Numbered from the stretch's first letter, positions 44,435 through 53,156 are shown. The stretch is DNA of 64,000 nucleotides from Nitrospirota bacterium (GCA_004296885.1 SCVN01000016.1:310001-374000); one strand, 5' to 3'. Notes: generated by a model not told the origin, from the letters alone. Numbers and translations: made by a program.

Positions 44435-45265
44435 ATGCCCGAATCTGCAGGCCTGGACTTGGCCGTCCACGATAACGTGATTCCCGAGCCCCGCCGTCGT
44501 GAGCCGCTTGATCTCGCCTCTCCCGGTTCCCAGCTCATTCTCTTGCAGATCCTCTTCACCATCGTCTGGTCGTACGAGCTGCTTTTCAGCCCGGATGCAA
44601 TGTTGTCCATTGAAGCCGAGGAATGGGTAATTCTGGGCCTTCTGGCGTTGGTCGCAGCCCTGCTGGTCTTGCCGAAGGAAATCCTGGAGACCGGCTGGTT
44701 GCCCGGCGTTCTGGTGGTGAGCGATACGGTGATTGCGAGCGCGCTGGTCTATTTGTCCGGGAACGGCGTGTCCGATCTCTACTTGACCTATTTCCTGATC
44801 GTCCTGCTCGCCGCGACCACCAGGTCGCTGAAGCAAATGATCTGGCTCTCCGTGCTCCTCTGTCTATCCTATGGGGTAGTCCTCTATCTGGAATCATTGA
44901 CCGATGGGACCCTACAGGAGGGGCAGCTCTTGCGGCTCCCGCTCCTGCTGATTATGGCGATCTTTTACGGAGTCACCACCGAACGGGTGCGCCGGATCAA
45001 CGATGAGAAATCGGGCCTGCTCGATTACATCGCCGATCGGAAGCAGGCGGAAGAGGAACGGGAGCGGTTGATCAAGGAACTGCAGGAGGCGATGGCGAAC
45101 ATCAAGACCCTGCGCGGATTCTTGCCCATCTGCGCCCACTGCAAGAACATCCGGGACGACAAGGGCTACTGGCGCAGCGTCGAAGAGTATGTCCGTGCCC
45201 ATGCGGACGTGGATTTCAGCCACGGGATTTGCCCGCGTTGCCTCGAGAAACATTTCCCCGCCTGA
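44435..45265 (+). CDS. Multi-spanning membrane protein with C-terminal CxxC...CPxC domain (paralogue 1)
   Basis: The start follows GGAG by 8 bases. The 276-residue protein has about six membrane helices (residues about 35-190), then a coiled coil (DRKQAEEERERLIKELQEAM), then the module FLPICAHCKNIRDDKGYW, with SHGICPRCLEKHFPA at the very end. This ending is often found at the C-terminus of sensor kinases and of response proteins; here it hangs on a membrane anchor with no kinase domain. The likely job is to sense a metal or redox change or to bind a partner at the membrane. A close relative follows 51 bp downstream. Confidence 0.7.
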   Translation: MPESAGLDLAVHDNVIPEPRRREPLDLASPGSQLILLQILFTIVWSYELLFSPDAMLSIEAEEWVILGLLALVAALLVLPKEILETGWLPGVLVVSDTVIASALVYLSGNGVSDLYLTYFLIVLLAATTRSLKQMIWLSVLLCLSYGVVLYLESLTDGTLQEGQLLRLPLLLIMAIFYGVTTERVRRINDEKSGLLDYIADRKQAEEERERLIKELQEAMANIKTLRGFLPICAHCKNIRDDKGYWRSVEEYVRAHADVDFSHGICPRCLEKHFPA

Positions 45266-45316
45266 CAGGAACGGATGTCTTTTCACCTATGAGGGGCGTC
45301 TTGGTGAGGTCGGCAC

Positions 45317-46174
45317 GTGGCCGATGGTTCGTCTCCCCTGGAGGTCGTGGTGTCTAAGGTCCTCGGCGAAGCGACGGTGGCGGCGACTCCGATCGAACCG
45401 GCGGCCACGGCCAGTTTCGAGACGTCTTCACCCCGTGGACAAACCATCCTCCTCCAGACCCTCTTCAGCATCGTCTGGTCCTATCAGCTTCTCTTCAGCG
45501 ACAAGCCGTATCTCAGCCAGGAACATCAGCATTGGGTCATTCTGGGGCTCTTGATCCTCGTCGCCGGCCTGATCGTGATGCCCCCGCGGCTGACCGAAGC
45601 CAATTGGATTCCCGGCGCACTTCTGGTGGGGAATACCGTGATCAGCGCCGGGCTTATCTTTTTGTCCGGCAACAGCGGGATGGACATCTACCTGACCTTC
45701 TTCCTGGTTATGCTCATCGCGGCCCTGGCCAAGTCCATCAAGGAAGTGATCGGGTTTTCCTCCGTGCTGGCGTCGGCTTACGGCGCCGTCCTGTACATGG
45801 ACTATCTGCACACCCATGTCATCTCCGAAGGCCTCATCCTGCGCCTGCCCATGCTGCTCATCATGGCGGTCTTCTACGGCGTCAACGTGGAGCGGGTCCG
45901 CACGATCAACCGGGAAAAAGCGGGCCTGATCGATTACATCGCAGAGCTCAAGCAGACGCATGCAGAAAAGGAACTCCTCATCCAGGAATTGCAGGCCGCG
46001 CTGGCGAACGTCAAGATGCTCAGCGGCTTGCTGCCGATCTGTTCGCACTGCAAGAGCGTGCGGGACGACAAGGGGTACTGGCAGACGGTCGAATCGTTTA
46101 TACGCACCCATGGCGACGTGGATTTCAGTCACAGCATTTGTCCACGGTGCCTCCAGAAGCACTTCCCCGCCTAG
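45317..46174 (+). CDS. Multi-spanning membrane protein with C-terminal CxxC...CPxC domain (paralogue 2)
   Basis: A GTG start is used: GAGGT stands eight bases ahead and no better ATG exists. The 285-residue protein repeats the plan of the previous gene: a hydrophilic N-terminus, six membrane helices (ILLQTLFSIVWSYQLLF to MLLIMAVFYGV), a coiled coil (LKQTHAEKELLIQELQAAL) and the end module LLPICSHCKSVRDDKGYW, then SHSICPRCLQKHFPA. Cysteine spacing is identical in both, which makes a shared ligand likely. Tandem duplication is the best explanation. It is convergent with the FGE-like gene. Confidence 0.7.
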   Translation: MADGSSPLEVVVSKVLGEATVAATPIEPAATASFETSSPRGQTILLQTLFSIVWSYQLLFSDKPYLSQEHQHWVILGLLILVAGLIVMPPRLTEANWIPGALLVGNTVISAGLIFLSGNSGMDIYLTFFLVMLIAALAKSIKEVIGFSSVLASAYGAVLYMDYLHTHVISEGLILRLPMLLIMAVFYGVNVERVRTINREKAGLIDYIAELKQTHAEKELLIQELQAALANVKMLSGLLPICSHCKSVRDDKGYWQTVESFIRTHGDVDFSHSICPRCLQKHFPA

Positions 46175-46221
46175 CTGCAATCGCGATGACCCTTTGAATA
46201 AGGCGGGCTGGCGATCCTAAT

Positions 46222-47139
46222 TTACAAAGGCGACTTGGCGCAGCGGAAGCCGATCGAGGGACTGCGCTGGTCCGGCGGGGCGCCGCTGCGCGTGGCGGCC
46301 CGCAACATGGTGGGTTTACTCTTCCACGACCCGCCTCTCACGCCCCGGTAGCGGCCGCTCGATGGGCCGGGCGGGTTGCGCTCGGGGATCACGGAATAGT
46401 AGTCGAACCCGAACCAGTCCTGCACCCACTCGGCCACGTTGCCGGCCATGTGATGCAAACCGTAGGGGCTGCGGCCTTCTTCTCCGCTGTCCACGGCCGC
46501 GACCAGCGGAATTTCGTGGGCATGGTATTTCCCGAAAATCGCCAGTTCGGGATCGGGTGTGGCATGGCCCCATGGAAAGAGCCCTCCGTCGTTGCCTCGT
46601 GCCGCTTTTTCCCACTCGGCTTCCGTCGGCAGGCGCTTGCCCTTGGCCCGGCAAAAGTCCGAGGCGTCGTTCCAGGTCAGGTAGAGCGCAGGCCAACGGG
46701 TCAGGACTTGGTCGGGCATGGCATGCACGGTGATGACGTGCCAGATGAGGCGTTTGAGTTCCTCCGGCGGTTCGCGCCGCTGCCGACGAAGGAAGGCCAG
46801 GTATTCCCCCAGGCTGACCTCGTCGCGGTCCATGTCGTAGGCATCCAGCCAGATGCGCCGCTGCGGCAGCTCGGTGTCGTCGAACTGGGTGTCCATGCCA
46901 TAGGGGTCGTCGTCCTTGCGGACGCTTCCCAGGAGAAACCAGCCGGCGGGAATAGGGACCATGGGGGAAGGGCTTGCCAGGGCGGCGATGGCCGCAAGAC
47001 GCGGTTCCAGTTGTCTTGGATTGACCGGCTGGGCGAGGGAGGTTTGCGGCAACCAGCAGGCCATGATCCAGACGACCGCGAACGCGAGGAAGCCGGCCGT
47101 CCTGAAATTTTTGTTAGAAAGAGGCGTCACGGTGACCAC
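46222..47139 (-). CDS. Formylglycine-generating-enzyme-like (FGE-sulfatase) domain protein
   Basis: The 305-residue protein begins at a GTG and has a membrane anchor or signal (FLAFAVVWIMACWLPQTSLA). Its body is the FGE fold: VPIPAGWFLLGS, EVSLGEYLAFL, RLPTEAEWEKAARG, GLHHMAGNVAEWVQDW, RGVRGGSWKSKPTM and SIGFRCAKS. True FGE oxidises a Cys in sulfatases with two active-site Cys; here that second Cys is not apparent, so it is more like the PvdO/NirV-type relatives whose chemistry differs. It should face the periplasm. No sulfatase or other substrate gene is nearby. Confidence 0.8.
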   Translation of the reverse strand: MVTVTPLSNKNFRTAGFLAFAVVWIMACWLPQTSLAQPVNPRQLEPRLAAIAALASPSPMVPIPAGWFLLGSVRKDDDPYGMDTQFDDTELPQRRIWLDAYDMDRDEVSLGEYLAFLRRQRREPPEELKRLIWHVITVHAMPDQVLTRWPALYLTWNDASDFCRAKGKRLPTEAEWEKAARGNDGGLFPWGHATPDPELAIFGKYHAHEIPLVAAVDSGEEGRSPYGLHHMAGNVAEWVQDWFGFDYYSVIPERNPPGPSSGRYRGVRGGSWKSKPTMLRAATRSGAPPDQRSPSIGFRCAKSPL

Positions 47140-47228
47140 GGGGGATTCTAGGGAGATTGGCCCGATAAGGCAAACGGGGTTGCGGGAAACGGTTTGACCC
47201 TGGTCCTCGCGCAGGCTATCTTGCCGGC

Positions 47229-47873
47229 ATGAGCAATAGGCGATCGTCTCAAGTCCTGGGTCTCCTGACGACGATGTGTCTGCTGGTTGCGTCCGGCGAG
47301 AGTCTGTCCGCCGACCGGCCGACCCTCAAGCCGGAGCCGGTCCCGGCGGAGGAATACCCCATCTATGATCGTGTGATCGGCACCAAGTTTCTCACGTCCC
47401 AGACCGAGCGGGTGCTCATCGGGCGGCTGACGGCGACCAGGCTGGGACCGGGTGAGCAAGATATTCCCAGCCAAGCCTACTTTCAGGAGCGGCCACCGTT
47501 CGAGGGGGGCCTGGAATCGGAGCTGGTCACGGACTTTATTCTGAAGAACAGCAGACCGGCCCGTCTGGAGGATAAGTTCAACATCGGCGTGCCGTATCGG
47601 TTCGTTTCGGAAGAAGGGGTGGAGGAGCCGGAGGTGTCGCTCGCGCCGATCCCCGCCTCCTTCCTTGAACGGACCCAGGAGGCTCCTCCCACCGTCGGCA
47701 TCCTCACATTCTCGCGCGTGGGATTTTCGCCGCGTCGGGATCGGGCGTTGGTGTATGTGGAGGACGATCGCCAGGACGGCAGCGGCAGCGGGTTGCTCAT
47801 GCTCCTGCGACGGAGCGAGCCAAACTGGGAATTCCTGGGCACCGAAGTGCTCTGGGTTGCGCGGACGGACTAG
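47229..47873 (+). CDS. Secreted protein of unknown function
   Basis: No family was recognised. The 214-residue protein starts MSNRRSSQVLGLLTTMCLLV, a signal peptide with probable cleavage near GESLSAD. The mature part holds KFLTSQTERVLIGRLTATRL and a C-terminal section with VGFSPRRDRALVYVEDDRQD and GSGLLMLLRRSEPNWEFLG, reminiscent of domains that report a repeat or fold completion, but too weak for a claim. It is divergent from the FGE-like gene, 90 bp away. Confidence 0.65.
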   Translation: MSNRRSSQVLGLLTTMCLLVASGESLSADRPTLKPEPVPAEEYPIYDRVIGTKFLTSQTERVLIGRLTATRLGPGEQDIPSQAYFQERPPFEGGLESELVTDFILKNSRPARLEDKFNIGVPYRFVSEEGVEEPEVSLAPIPASFLERTQEAPPTVGILTFSRVGFSPRRDRALVYVEDDRQDGSGSGLLMLLRRSEPNWEFLGTEVLWVARTD

Positions 47874-47919
47874 CCGTTCTTTAGGCGGTCGGGCAAGGCG
47901 ACGCGGCGTCGCAAGGGCG

Positions 47920-48606
47920 TTAGAGACCGATCAGATCCAGGAACAGCCGGCCCAGGAAGAGATAGCCTCTGCGATAGGTCGGCAGCTTGGAATGGCCCCA
48001 CTTGCGCAGGTATTCGTGGCTGGCCACCTCCGTGACGCGGAAGCCCTTCCTGAGACAGCGGGTCACCATCTGCTGCTCGATGTCGAAATCGTTGGCGGTC
48101 AGGTCCAGGGCCGAGGCCACCGGTTTCCGGATCGCCCGGAACCCGTTCAACGCGTCGGTGATCCGGACGTTCCAGCGATAGTTGATGGCAATCGTAATAA
48201 TCCCTCCGCCGACGCTCCGCAGGTAGTTATCCAGGTCGCCGTGCCATTCGTCGCTGCCGCCCCGGTGACGCGAGCCGATGACCAGGTCGGCCTGATCCTG
48301 CAGGATCGGCGCCAGCAGTGCGGGAATCGACGCTGGATCATGGGAGCCGTCGGCATCGATGCAGACCAGAATGTCGCCGCTCGCTTCCGCAATGCCCAAT
48401 CTGAGCCCCGCGCCCTTGCCACGGCCGTTGTCCAGGATCACGCGGGCTCCGGCCTGCCTGGCCAAATCGGCCGTGCCGTCGGTCGAATGGCCGTCGATGA
48501 CGAGGACTTCGTCCGCGTAGCGCTTGACCTCCTGTATCACGGTGGCGATGCCGCCGGCTTCGTTCTTGGTGGGAATCACGATGGTGACGGTGGGGGCGTT
48601 TTTCAT
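47920..48606 (-). CDS. Glycosyltransferase family 2 (dolichyl-phosphate mannosyltransferase-like)
   Basis: The 228-residue enzyme starts MKNAPTVTIVIPTKNEAGG, the GT-A nucleotide-sugar motif. The metal-binding DxD type site is in LVCIDADGSHDP, and the acceptor part has VIGSRHRGGSDEWHGD and DALNGFRAIRK, a pattern of DPM1-like enzymes. These move a sugar from a nucleotide onto a polyprenyl phosphate carrier. The ATGA overlap with the methyltransferase gene, and the glycosyltransferase gene just ahead, define a three-gene operon. Product likely a lipid-linked sugar for protein or glycan modification. Confidence 0.87.
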   Translation of the reverse strand: MKNAPTVTIVIPTKNEAGGIATVIQEVKRYADEVLVIDGHSTDGTADLARQAGARVILDNGRGKGAGLRLGIAEASGDILVCIDADGSHDPASIPALLAPILQDQADLVIGSRHRGGSDEWHGDLDNYLRSVGGGIITIAINYRWNVRITDALNGFRAIRKPVASALDLTANDFDIEQQMVTRCLRKGFRVTEVASHEYLRKWGHSKLPTYRRGYLFLGRLFLDLIGL

Positions 48607-49505
48607 GCCGACTTCTCCTGGGGGATGGGCCTGGCGATCGCGAGCATCGTAGCAAGGGGCACGGAGAACAGATAGGCGCCAAGCGTTTTCCAGCGCCCCA
48701 GCGTGCTTTTGAGCAGGGCCGTCGCGAACGGGTTGGTGCGGGCGGTCAGCGCCAGCACATAGTCCAGGGTCAAGACTTTCTTGGTGCTCCGGTGCAACTG
48801 CTCCACCCGAAATCCTCCCTGATCGAGGAGTCTGCGCAAGGTAAGCGGGGTGAAGTAGGTCAGGTGTTCGGGCGGACGCACCCATGGATGCCGTTTCCCC
48901 ATCAAGCGGGGCATCCAGCCGGCCATGTTCGGCGTCTCGATCACGAGCCGGCCTCCCGGAGCTAGCAGGCGGCGGGCCTCAGCCAGAACTGTCCGGGGAG
49001 TAGCGACATGTTCCAGCACGTCGAACATCGTGATCACGTCGAAACGTCCCGCGGCAAAGGGCGCTTCTTCCAGCCGTCCGGCGATGACCCTGATCCGTTG
49101 CGTCTGGGCTGCGCAGCGCGCCGCCTTGACGGACGGTTCGAGCCCCACGGCATCCCAGCCGCCGGCTGTCGCCGCGCGGACGAAAAATCCGCCTCCGCAC
49201 CCGATGTCCACGAGCCGGCCGTTGGAGAGCGGTGCGTCGAACAACTGAAGTCGCGAGCGAGCCGTGGCGGTCTTTATGGCTCCATGCTGCACGTGTTGCA
49301 TGCCGGCGGTATCCTCCTGCGAGAAGGAGAAATATTCATGCCGGTACCAGGCGTCGAGCCACGTTCTGGGCGGCCTCGGGTTGACGTACAGTAACCGACA
49401 GACCGGGCATTCGACGATCGAAAATCCATCCTTGGTAAACTTGGGGCGAGATCCGCCTTCGTCGCACAGAGGGCACCGGACTTGAATCAGCGATGGGTCA
49501 GCCAT
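48603..49505 (-). CDS. SAM-dependent methyltransferase with N-terminal zinc ribbon
   Basis: The 300-residue protein begins with a zinc-ribbon pair, CPLCDEGG and CPVCRLLYVNPRP, common in methyltransferases that act on sugars. The SAM site is VDIGCGGGFFVRAATAGG, followed by GLEPSVKAA and a MFDVLEHVATP post-motif. A hydrophobic tail (KTLGAYLFSVPLATMLAI) suggests a membrane contact. It methylates an unknown, likely sugar or lipid-linked, substrate. It overlaps the GT2 gene by 4 bp and follows the GT39-like gene by 10 bp. Confidence 0.83.
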   Translation of the reverse strand: MADPSLIQVRCPLCDEGGSRPKFTKDGFSIVECPVCRLLYVNPRPPRTWLDAWYRHEYFSFSQEDTAGMQHVQHGAIKTATARSRLQLFDAPLSNGRLVDIGCGGGFFVRAATAGGWDAVGLEPSVKAARCAAQTQRIRVIAGRLEEAPFAAGRFDVITMFDVLEHVATPRTVLAEARRLLAPGGRLVIETPNMAGWMPRLMGKRHPWVRPPEHLTYFTPLTLRRLLDQGGFRVEQLHRSTKKVLTLDYVLALTARTNPFATALLKSTLGRWKTLGAYLFSVPLATMLAIARPIPQEKSA

Positions 49506-49514
49506 GGGCCTCAG

Positions 49515-51371
49515 TCAGCGCCCTGTCGGCGCAGGCAGGGGTGGGGACGCGCCGATGCGCCGGCGGAGCAACTCCAGGTTTTGCCTGGCCACTCTGTCTT
49601 CCGGGGCCAGGGCGATGGATTGAAGCAGCGCCTGTTCTCCCTCGCCGAACTTCTGCTGGTTCGTCAGCGCGACCGCCAGATTGTTCCAGGCGCCATAATC
49701 AGTCGGGTCGAGCGACAGGGCCGCCCGATAGGCCTGCTCGGCCTCTGTCCATTGTCCGGCCAGTCTGGCCAGGTCGCCGCTGAAATTATAGGCCCGCCGG
49801 CGGACATCGGCCGGTTGCCCCGGCTCCGTCAGCTTGGCCAGCAATGCCGTGGCTTCATCCGCGCGGCCGGCCAACCCCAGCGCATTGGCCAGATATAATT
49901 CGTTGTCTGGATTCTGCTCCCTTGTGCGAAGCCGTTCGTAGATCGCGATGGCGTTCTCATATTGCTTATCTTGTTCGTAGGCGTAGGCGAGGTTCCGTTC
50001 CAGGCTTGGAACGTCCGGCTCAGCCATCGGCATCCAGCAGAACAGGCAGGCCCCTGCGAGCAGGACCGCCGAGAGCATCCAGGCTCGGCCCTGGTCCGAG
50101 AGGGCGCGGCGGCGACTTTCCGTCATGCCGGCCGCCGCGAACAGGATGAGTATCCCGACGATGGGCAGACGGTATCGGGAAGAGACCCAGAAGGGCAGCA
50201 GCGACAGGAGGTAGAAGGTCAGGACTAGATACAGCAAGCCGAGCTCGCGCCAGCATCGGCGCAACAGGATCAGCCCTACGAGGGCAAAGGGAGCCACCAG
50301 CCAGTACCCGGGGAGGGGCGCACGCAAGATCCAGGAGAACCGCTTGAAGGTCTCGATCCAGTGGTTGTCCGGCATCTCCGCCTCGTTCCAGAAGCGCAGG
50401 AACCGGTGGCCGACCATGCGGGCTTGCGTCAGCGGATGCTCCAAGGAGAAGGCGAGGCTCTTGTGCCGCCAATAGGCTCCGACTTCGGCCGGCGTCATGC
50501 GGTGGCCTGTTTCGGCCTCCGCACGGCGGTGAAAGTCCACTCGCTCGAACAACGAGGTGGGACGGACGAAGGGCACCGGCGCCAGGTCTCCCGTCTGATT
50601 GGCCGGATTGTTGGCTGTGTACAGCACCTGTCCGCCGGAGACGGTGATCAGAATCCAATCCCCCGAGGCCAGCTTGTTGCGGACCGTGACGGGGGCGATC
50701 ACCATGATGGCCCCCGCCAGCAAGGCAAGGACCGCGCGGCCGCCGGTCCGGCCCCGAAGCGAGATCGCAATGAGAATCAGGCAGGCGGCCACCAAGGCCA
50801 GGGCGTTGATCCGGCTGAGCGATAGGAGGCCGACCGTGGCCCCGACGGACCAGAAGGCCACCCACGTCGGCCTGGCCAGGGCGCCCAGGATGAGGAGGAC
50901 GGAACTGTCCAACAGAAATAGGGCGACCGATTCCTTGAGCAGCAGGCCTTCGTAGTAGAGAAAGGGCAGGTAGGCGGCGGCCAGGATGCCGGCGACTTTC
51001 GCAGTGGTTGGGTCAAACAGCCGCCCTGCGATTCGGTAGAGGATCAGCACGTTGAGCGTCCCGAGGAGGACTTGCACCACACGCACCATCAGGTAGCTAT
51101 GGCCGAACAGGCTGTAGACGATCGCCAGGAAATAGGCCGGTAACGGCGAGTCATAATAGGGATAGTGGTCGAGGAACGGGTCCCCGGCCACGAGCGCCTG
51201 CGCCCAGAGGTCGTACATCGCTTCGTCGGTGATGGGATGGAGGAAGTAGGGGTTGTCCAGGATCGTCGCGAGGTAGAGCAACCGGAGCATCAACGCTCCG
51301 AGGACGAGACGGGCTTCGAAACTGTGCCGCCAGGGTTGAGTCTGCAACGATGCTGGCGTCGGCGGCTCCAT
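49515..51371 (-). CDS. GT39/ArnT-type membrane glycosyltransferase with a C-terminal TPR tail
   Basis: The start giving MEPPTPAS is the reasonable one; the frame is open further. The 618-residue protein has many membrane helices with the acidic early loop seen in PMT/ArnT enzymes (HPITDEAMYDLWAQALVAGD, then YYDSPLPAYF). It finishes with TPR repeats: SLERNLAYAYEQDKQYENAI, YRAALSLDPTDYGAWNNLAV and so on. It likely takes a sugar from a polyprenyl phosphate and puts it on a protein or lipid at the periplasmic face; the TPR part may hold the acceptor. The GT2 gene in the same operon could supply the donor. Confidence 0.83.
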   Translation of the reverse strand: MEPPTPASLQTQPWRHSFEARLVLGALMLRLLYLATILDNPYFLHPITDEAMYDLWAQALVAGDPFLDHYPYYDSPLPAYFLAIVYSLFGHSYLMVRVVQVLLGTLNVLILYRIAGRLFDPTTAKVAGILAAAYLPFLYYEGLLLKESVALFLLDSSVLLILGALARPTWVAFWSVGATVGLLSLSRINALALVAACLILIAISLRGRTGGRAVLALLAGAIMVIAPVTVRNKLASGDWILITVSGGQVLYTANNPANQTGDLAPVPFVRPTSLFERVDFHRRAEAETGHRMTPAEVGAYWRHKSLAFSLEHPLTQARMVGHRFLRFWNEAEMPDNHWIETFKRFSWILRAPLPGYWLVAPFALVGLILLRRCWRELGLLYLVLTFYLLSLLPFWVSSRYRLPIVGILILFAAAGMTESRRRALSDQGRAWMLSAVLLAGACLFCWMPMAEPDVPSLERNLAYAYEQDKQYENAIAIYERLRTREQNPDNELYLANALGLAGRADEATALLAKLTEPGQPADVRRRAYNFSGDLARLAGQWTEAEQAYRAALSLDPTDYGAWNNLAVALTNQQKFGEGEQALLQSIALAPEDRVARQNLELLRRRIGASPPLPAPTGR

Positions 51372-51481
51372 TGCCGGGGAGTATACCGGCGTGAATGATT
51401 GGTGTACAGCGAAGCCGTTTTTCAGGATTCGGTGGGATGGAGCGGTCCGCTCACTCGCACGGGGTGAGCGGACCGTCGCGC

Positions 51482-52927
51482 TCAATAGGCGAAGTCGAAA
51501 CCGATAAGAATCGTCTGGCCGACCTGATCCCCGCCGTTTACACTCACTCCCTGCGATCGAAACTGGTTGTATTCCGCATGCCAGGCGATATCGGTGCGGG
51601 CCGATTGGTGGATGTAGTACCGCGCCATGGCGGTATGGGAATCCACGTCGTTGTAGCCTTTAGCGAAGGTGGGATCGCCTTGGCGGATATTCCTGATCAT
51701 GTCGTACCGGTAGGTCAGCAGCCAATTGGGCATGTCCAGAATCGACAAGATCGTGGGATACCAATCCAGTTGGACGAACGCGCCGTACCAGCTGGCGTTT
51801 TGCGGGTCGGCGATCCCCTGCGAGGCGAAGAGATATTTCGTGTCGCGTCCGTGCATGACAGCGCCGAAGAGATTCCACTGGTTGTCGAAGGTTGTGCTCA
51901 CATCGACGCCGAGGCGGCTGAAAGGCTGCCCTCCCGATGCAACCCCGCGGCAATCCGGGCAGAGGGGGTTCACCGTGGTGGGGGCGGTGCCGTAGGCCGC
52001 AAAGAGGCCGAGCCGATGCCCTGTCACAATCCCGTACCCGCCGAAGGATTGCGTGACATGTCCATAGAAGTTCGTGCCCCGCCCGCCGCCCACGTTGCCG
52101 ATATTGAGGTTGCTGTTGGAAATGGCGGCCAGTGAGTAACGGAAATAACCGCCGCCCGGCGTCGGAGAGATGCCGGCCAGTTCCAGCCCCGGCTGGTTGG
52201 CGCCGAGCTGAAAATCGTTCGGATTGCCGTACGTCGTGTAGCGGGAGGCCACCAGATTGCTCAAGACGGCCGAGTAGGGCGTGCCGGCTTGATAGTGGTA
52301 CATGACGAAGGGCGTATTGAGGGTCTGGCTCCGTTTTTCGCTGAACGGCACATCCAGTTCAAATTTCCCCACCTTGAGGTTCATGAAGTAGGAATCGCTG
52401 CTCCCTCCCAGGAACCGTTGGATGTTGTTCATGCGAATGAAACCGGATTCGAGATCGCTCTGGTTGTTGGCTCTGGTTCCGAATCCTGCGCTGGCCAGCC
52501 CCGGAGTAAACACGAGGCCGAAACTGATGTCTCGATGGAGAATCCCAAAGCTGAGAATGTCCAGGCCGGTGAAGCCGAAGCTGCCGGTTTCCACTCCGCC
52601 TCCGTCCACGCGGAGGCTGGCGCTCTGATAGCCGACCGTCGTTCTGAACGACACAGGCCAGTACCCCATCGAAATACCTTCGAAGGTCGGGAGGTCGTTA
52701 TCCGATCCAAGCTGATAGCCGTGATCGCGAAAGAGATTCCCGAAATCGTTCAATTTGGGAAAGCCGGGCACGTGGCAGGTGTTGCACGCGAAGTTGTACT
52801 TGCGCGCGAAGGCGGGGATGGCTCCGACCTCTCGTGCTTGCCAGGTCACTTCGTAACCCATCACGGCGAGCAGGCCGATAATCACGAGGAATGCGCCGCG
52901 CGGGACTTTGGGACGCTGTCCGGACAT
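51482..52927 (-). CDS. Outer-membrane beta-barrel protein with N-terminal CxxCH haem motif
   Basis: AAAGGAG precedes this start. The 481-residue product has an N-terminal hydrophobic segment (FLVIIGLLAVMGYEVTW), then FARKYNFACNTCHVPGFPK, with a c-type haem motif (Cys48, Cys51, His52). The rest alternates in a beta-barrel pattern rich in Gly, Ser, Asn and aromatic residues and ends in IGFDFAY, a terminal aromatic typical of outer-membrane proteins. Such porin-cytochrome-like proteins may move electrons through the outer membrane. Function here is not proven. The gene is read from a Fur-like promoter region with a leader terminator (separate entries). Confidence 0.78.
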   Translation of the reverse strand: MSGQRPKVPRGAFLVIIGLLAVMGYEVTWQAREVGAIPAFARKYNFACNTCHVPGFPKLNDFGNLFRDHGYQLGSDNDLPTFEGISMGYWPVSFRTTVGYQSASLRVDGGGVETGSFGFTGLDILSFGILHRDISFGLVFTPGLASAGFGTRANNQSDLESGFIRMNNIQRFLGGSSDSYFMNLKVGKFELDVPFSEKRSQTLNTPFVMYHYQAGTPYSAVLSNLVASRYTTYGNPNDFQLGANQPGLELAGISPTPGGGYFRYSLAAISNSNLNIGNVGGGRGTNFYGHVTQSFGGYGIVTGHRLGLFAAYGTAPTTVNPLCPDCRGVASGGQPFSRLGVDVSTTFDNQWNLFGAVMHGRDTKYLFASQGIADPQNASWYGAFVQLDWYPTILSILDMPNWLLTYRYDMIRNIRQGDPTFAKGYNDVDSHTAMARYYIHQSARTDIAWHAEYNQFRSQGVSVNGGDQVGQTILIGFDFAY

Positions 52928-52952
52928 GGGGGCTCCTTTCTGTTGGACGCAC

Positions 52953-52990
52953 AAAAAAAGCCCCAGGCGACGTGAAGGTCGCCTGGGGCT
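52953..52990 (-). terminator. Rho-independent terminator inside the leader of the haem-barrel gene
   Basis: A perfect 13-bp stem (AGCCCCAGGCGAC, 52959-52971, with its complement at 52978-52990) and a six-base loop are followed on the minus strand by seven T (A-run at 52953-52959). It is a strong minus-strand terminator, placed between the promoter at 53048-53074 and the ribosome site of the gene at 52927. It can end a short RNA or attenuate the gene. Confidence 0.8.
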
Positions 52991-53041
52991 CTGGGATCGA
53001 TCCGCTGGCCGATGGTTATTTAGTCGATGATATTGATTTCA
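52953..53041 (-). ncRNA. Candidate Fur-controlled small RNA or attenuated leader
   Basis: A transcript from the promoter below should start near 53041 and end in the terminator at about 52953, giving about 89 nt. That is close to RyhB-class sRNAs, which are repressed by Fur. The alternative is a leader whose terminator is bypassed under some condition to allow expression of the haem-barrel protein. No known riboswitch motif was found. Confidence 0.45.
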
Positions 53042-53074
53042 AGTATCATTATCATAATAGAAATTTCCAGTCAA
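53035..53074 (-). promoter_or_regulatory. Promoter overlapped by a Fur-box-like sequence
   Basis: On the minus strand: TTGACT (53069-53074), 15 bases, GATAAT (53048-53053). Overlapping it, GATTTCAAGTATCATTATC (53035-53053, plus strand) agrees with the 19-base Fur consensus at 13 positions, with a perfect ATCATTATC half. A bound Fur dimer would cover the -10 box and start site. The stretch is also the AT-richest in the neighbourhood. Confidence 0.6.
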
Positions 53075-53156
53075 GCCCCGGGCCTGCAGGCTGGATTGTG
53101 ATTGGTGCACCGCGTTGCGCGATCCGTGTACAATAAACCTCCACAGGAGGGCGATC

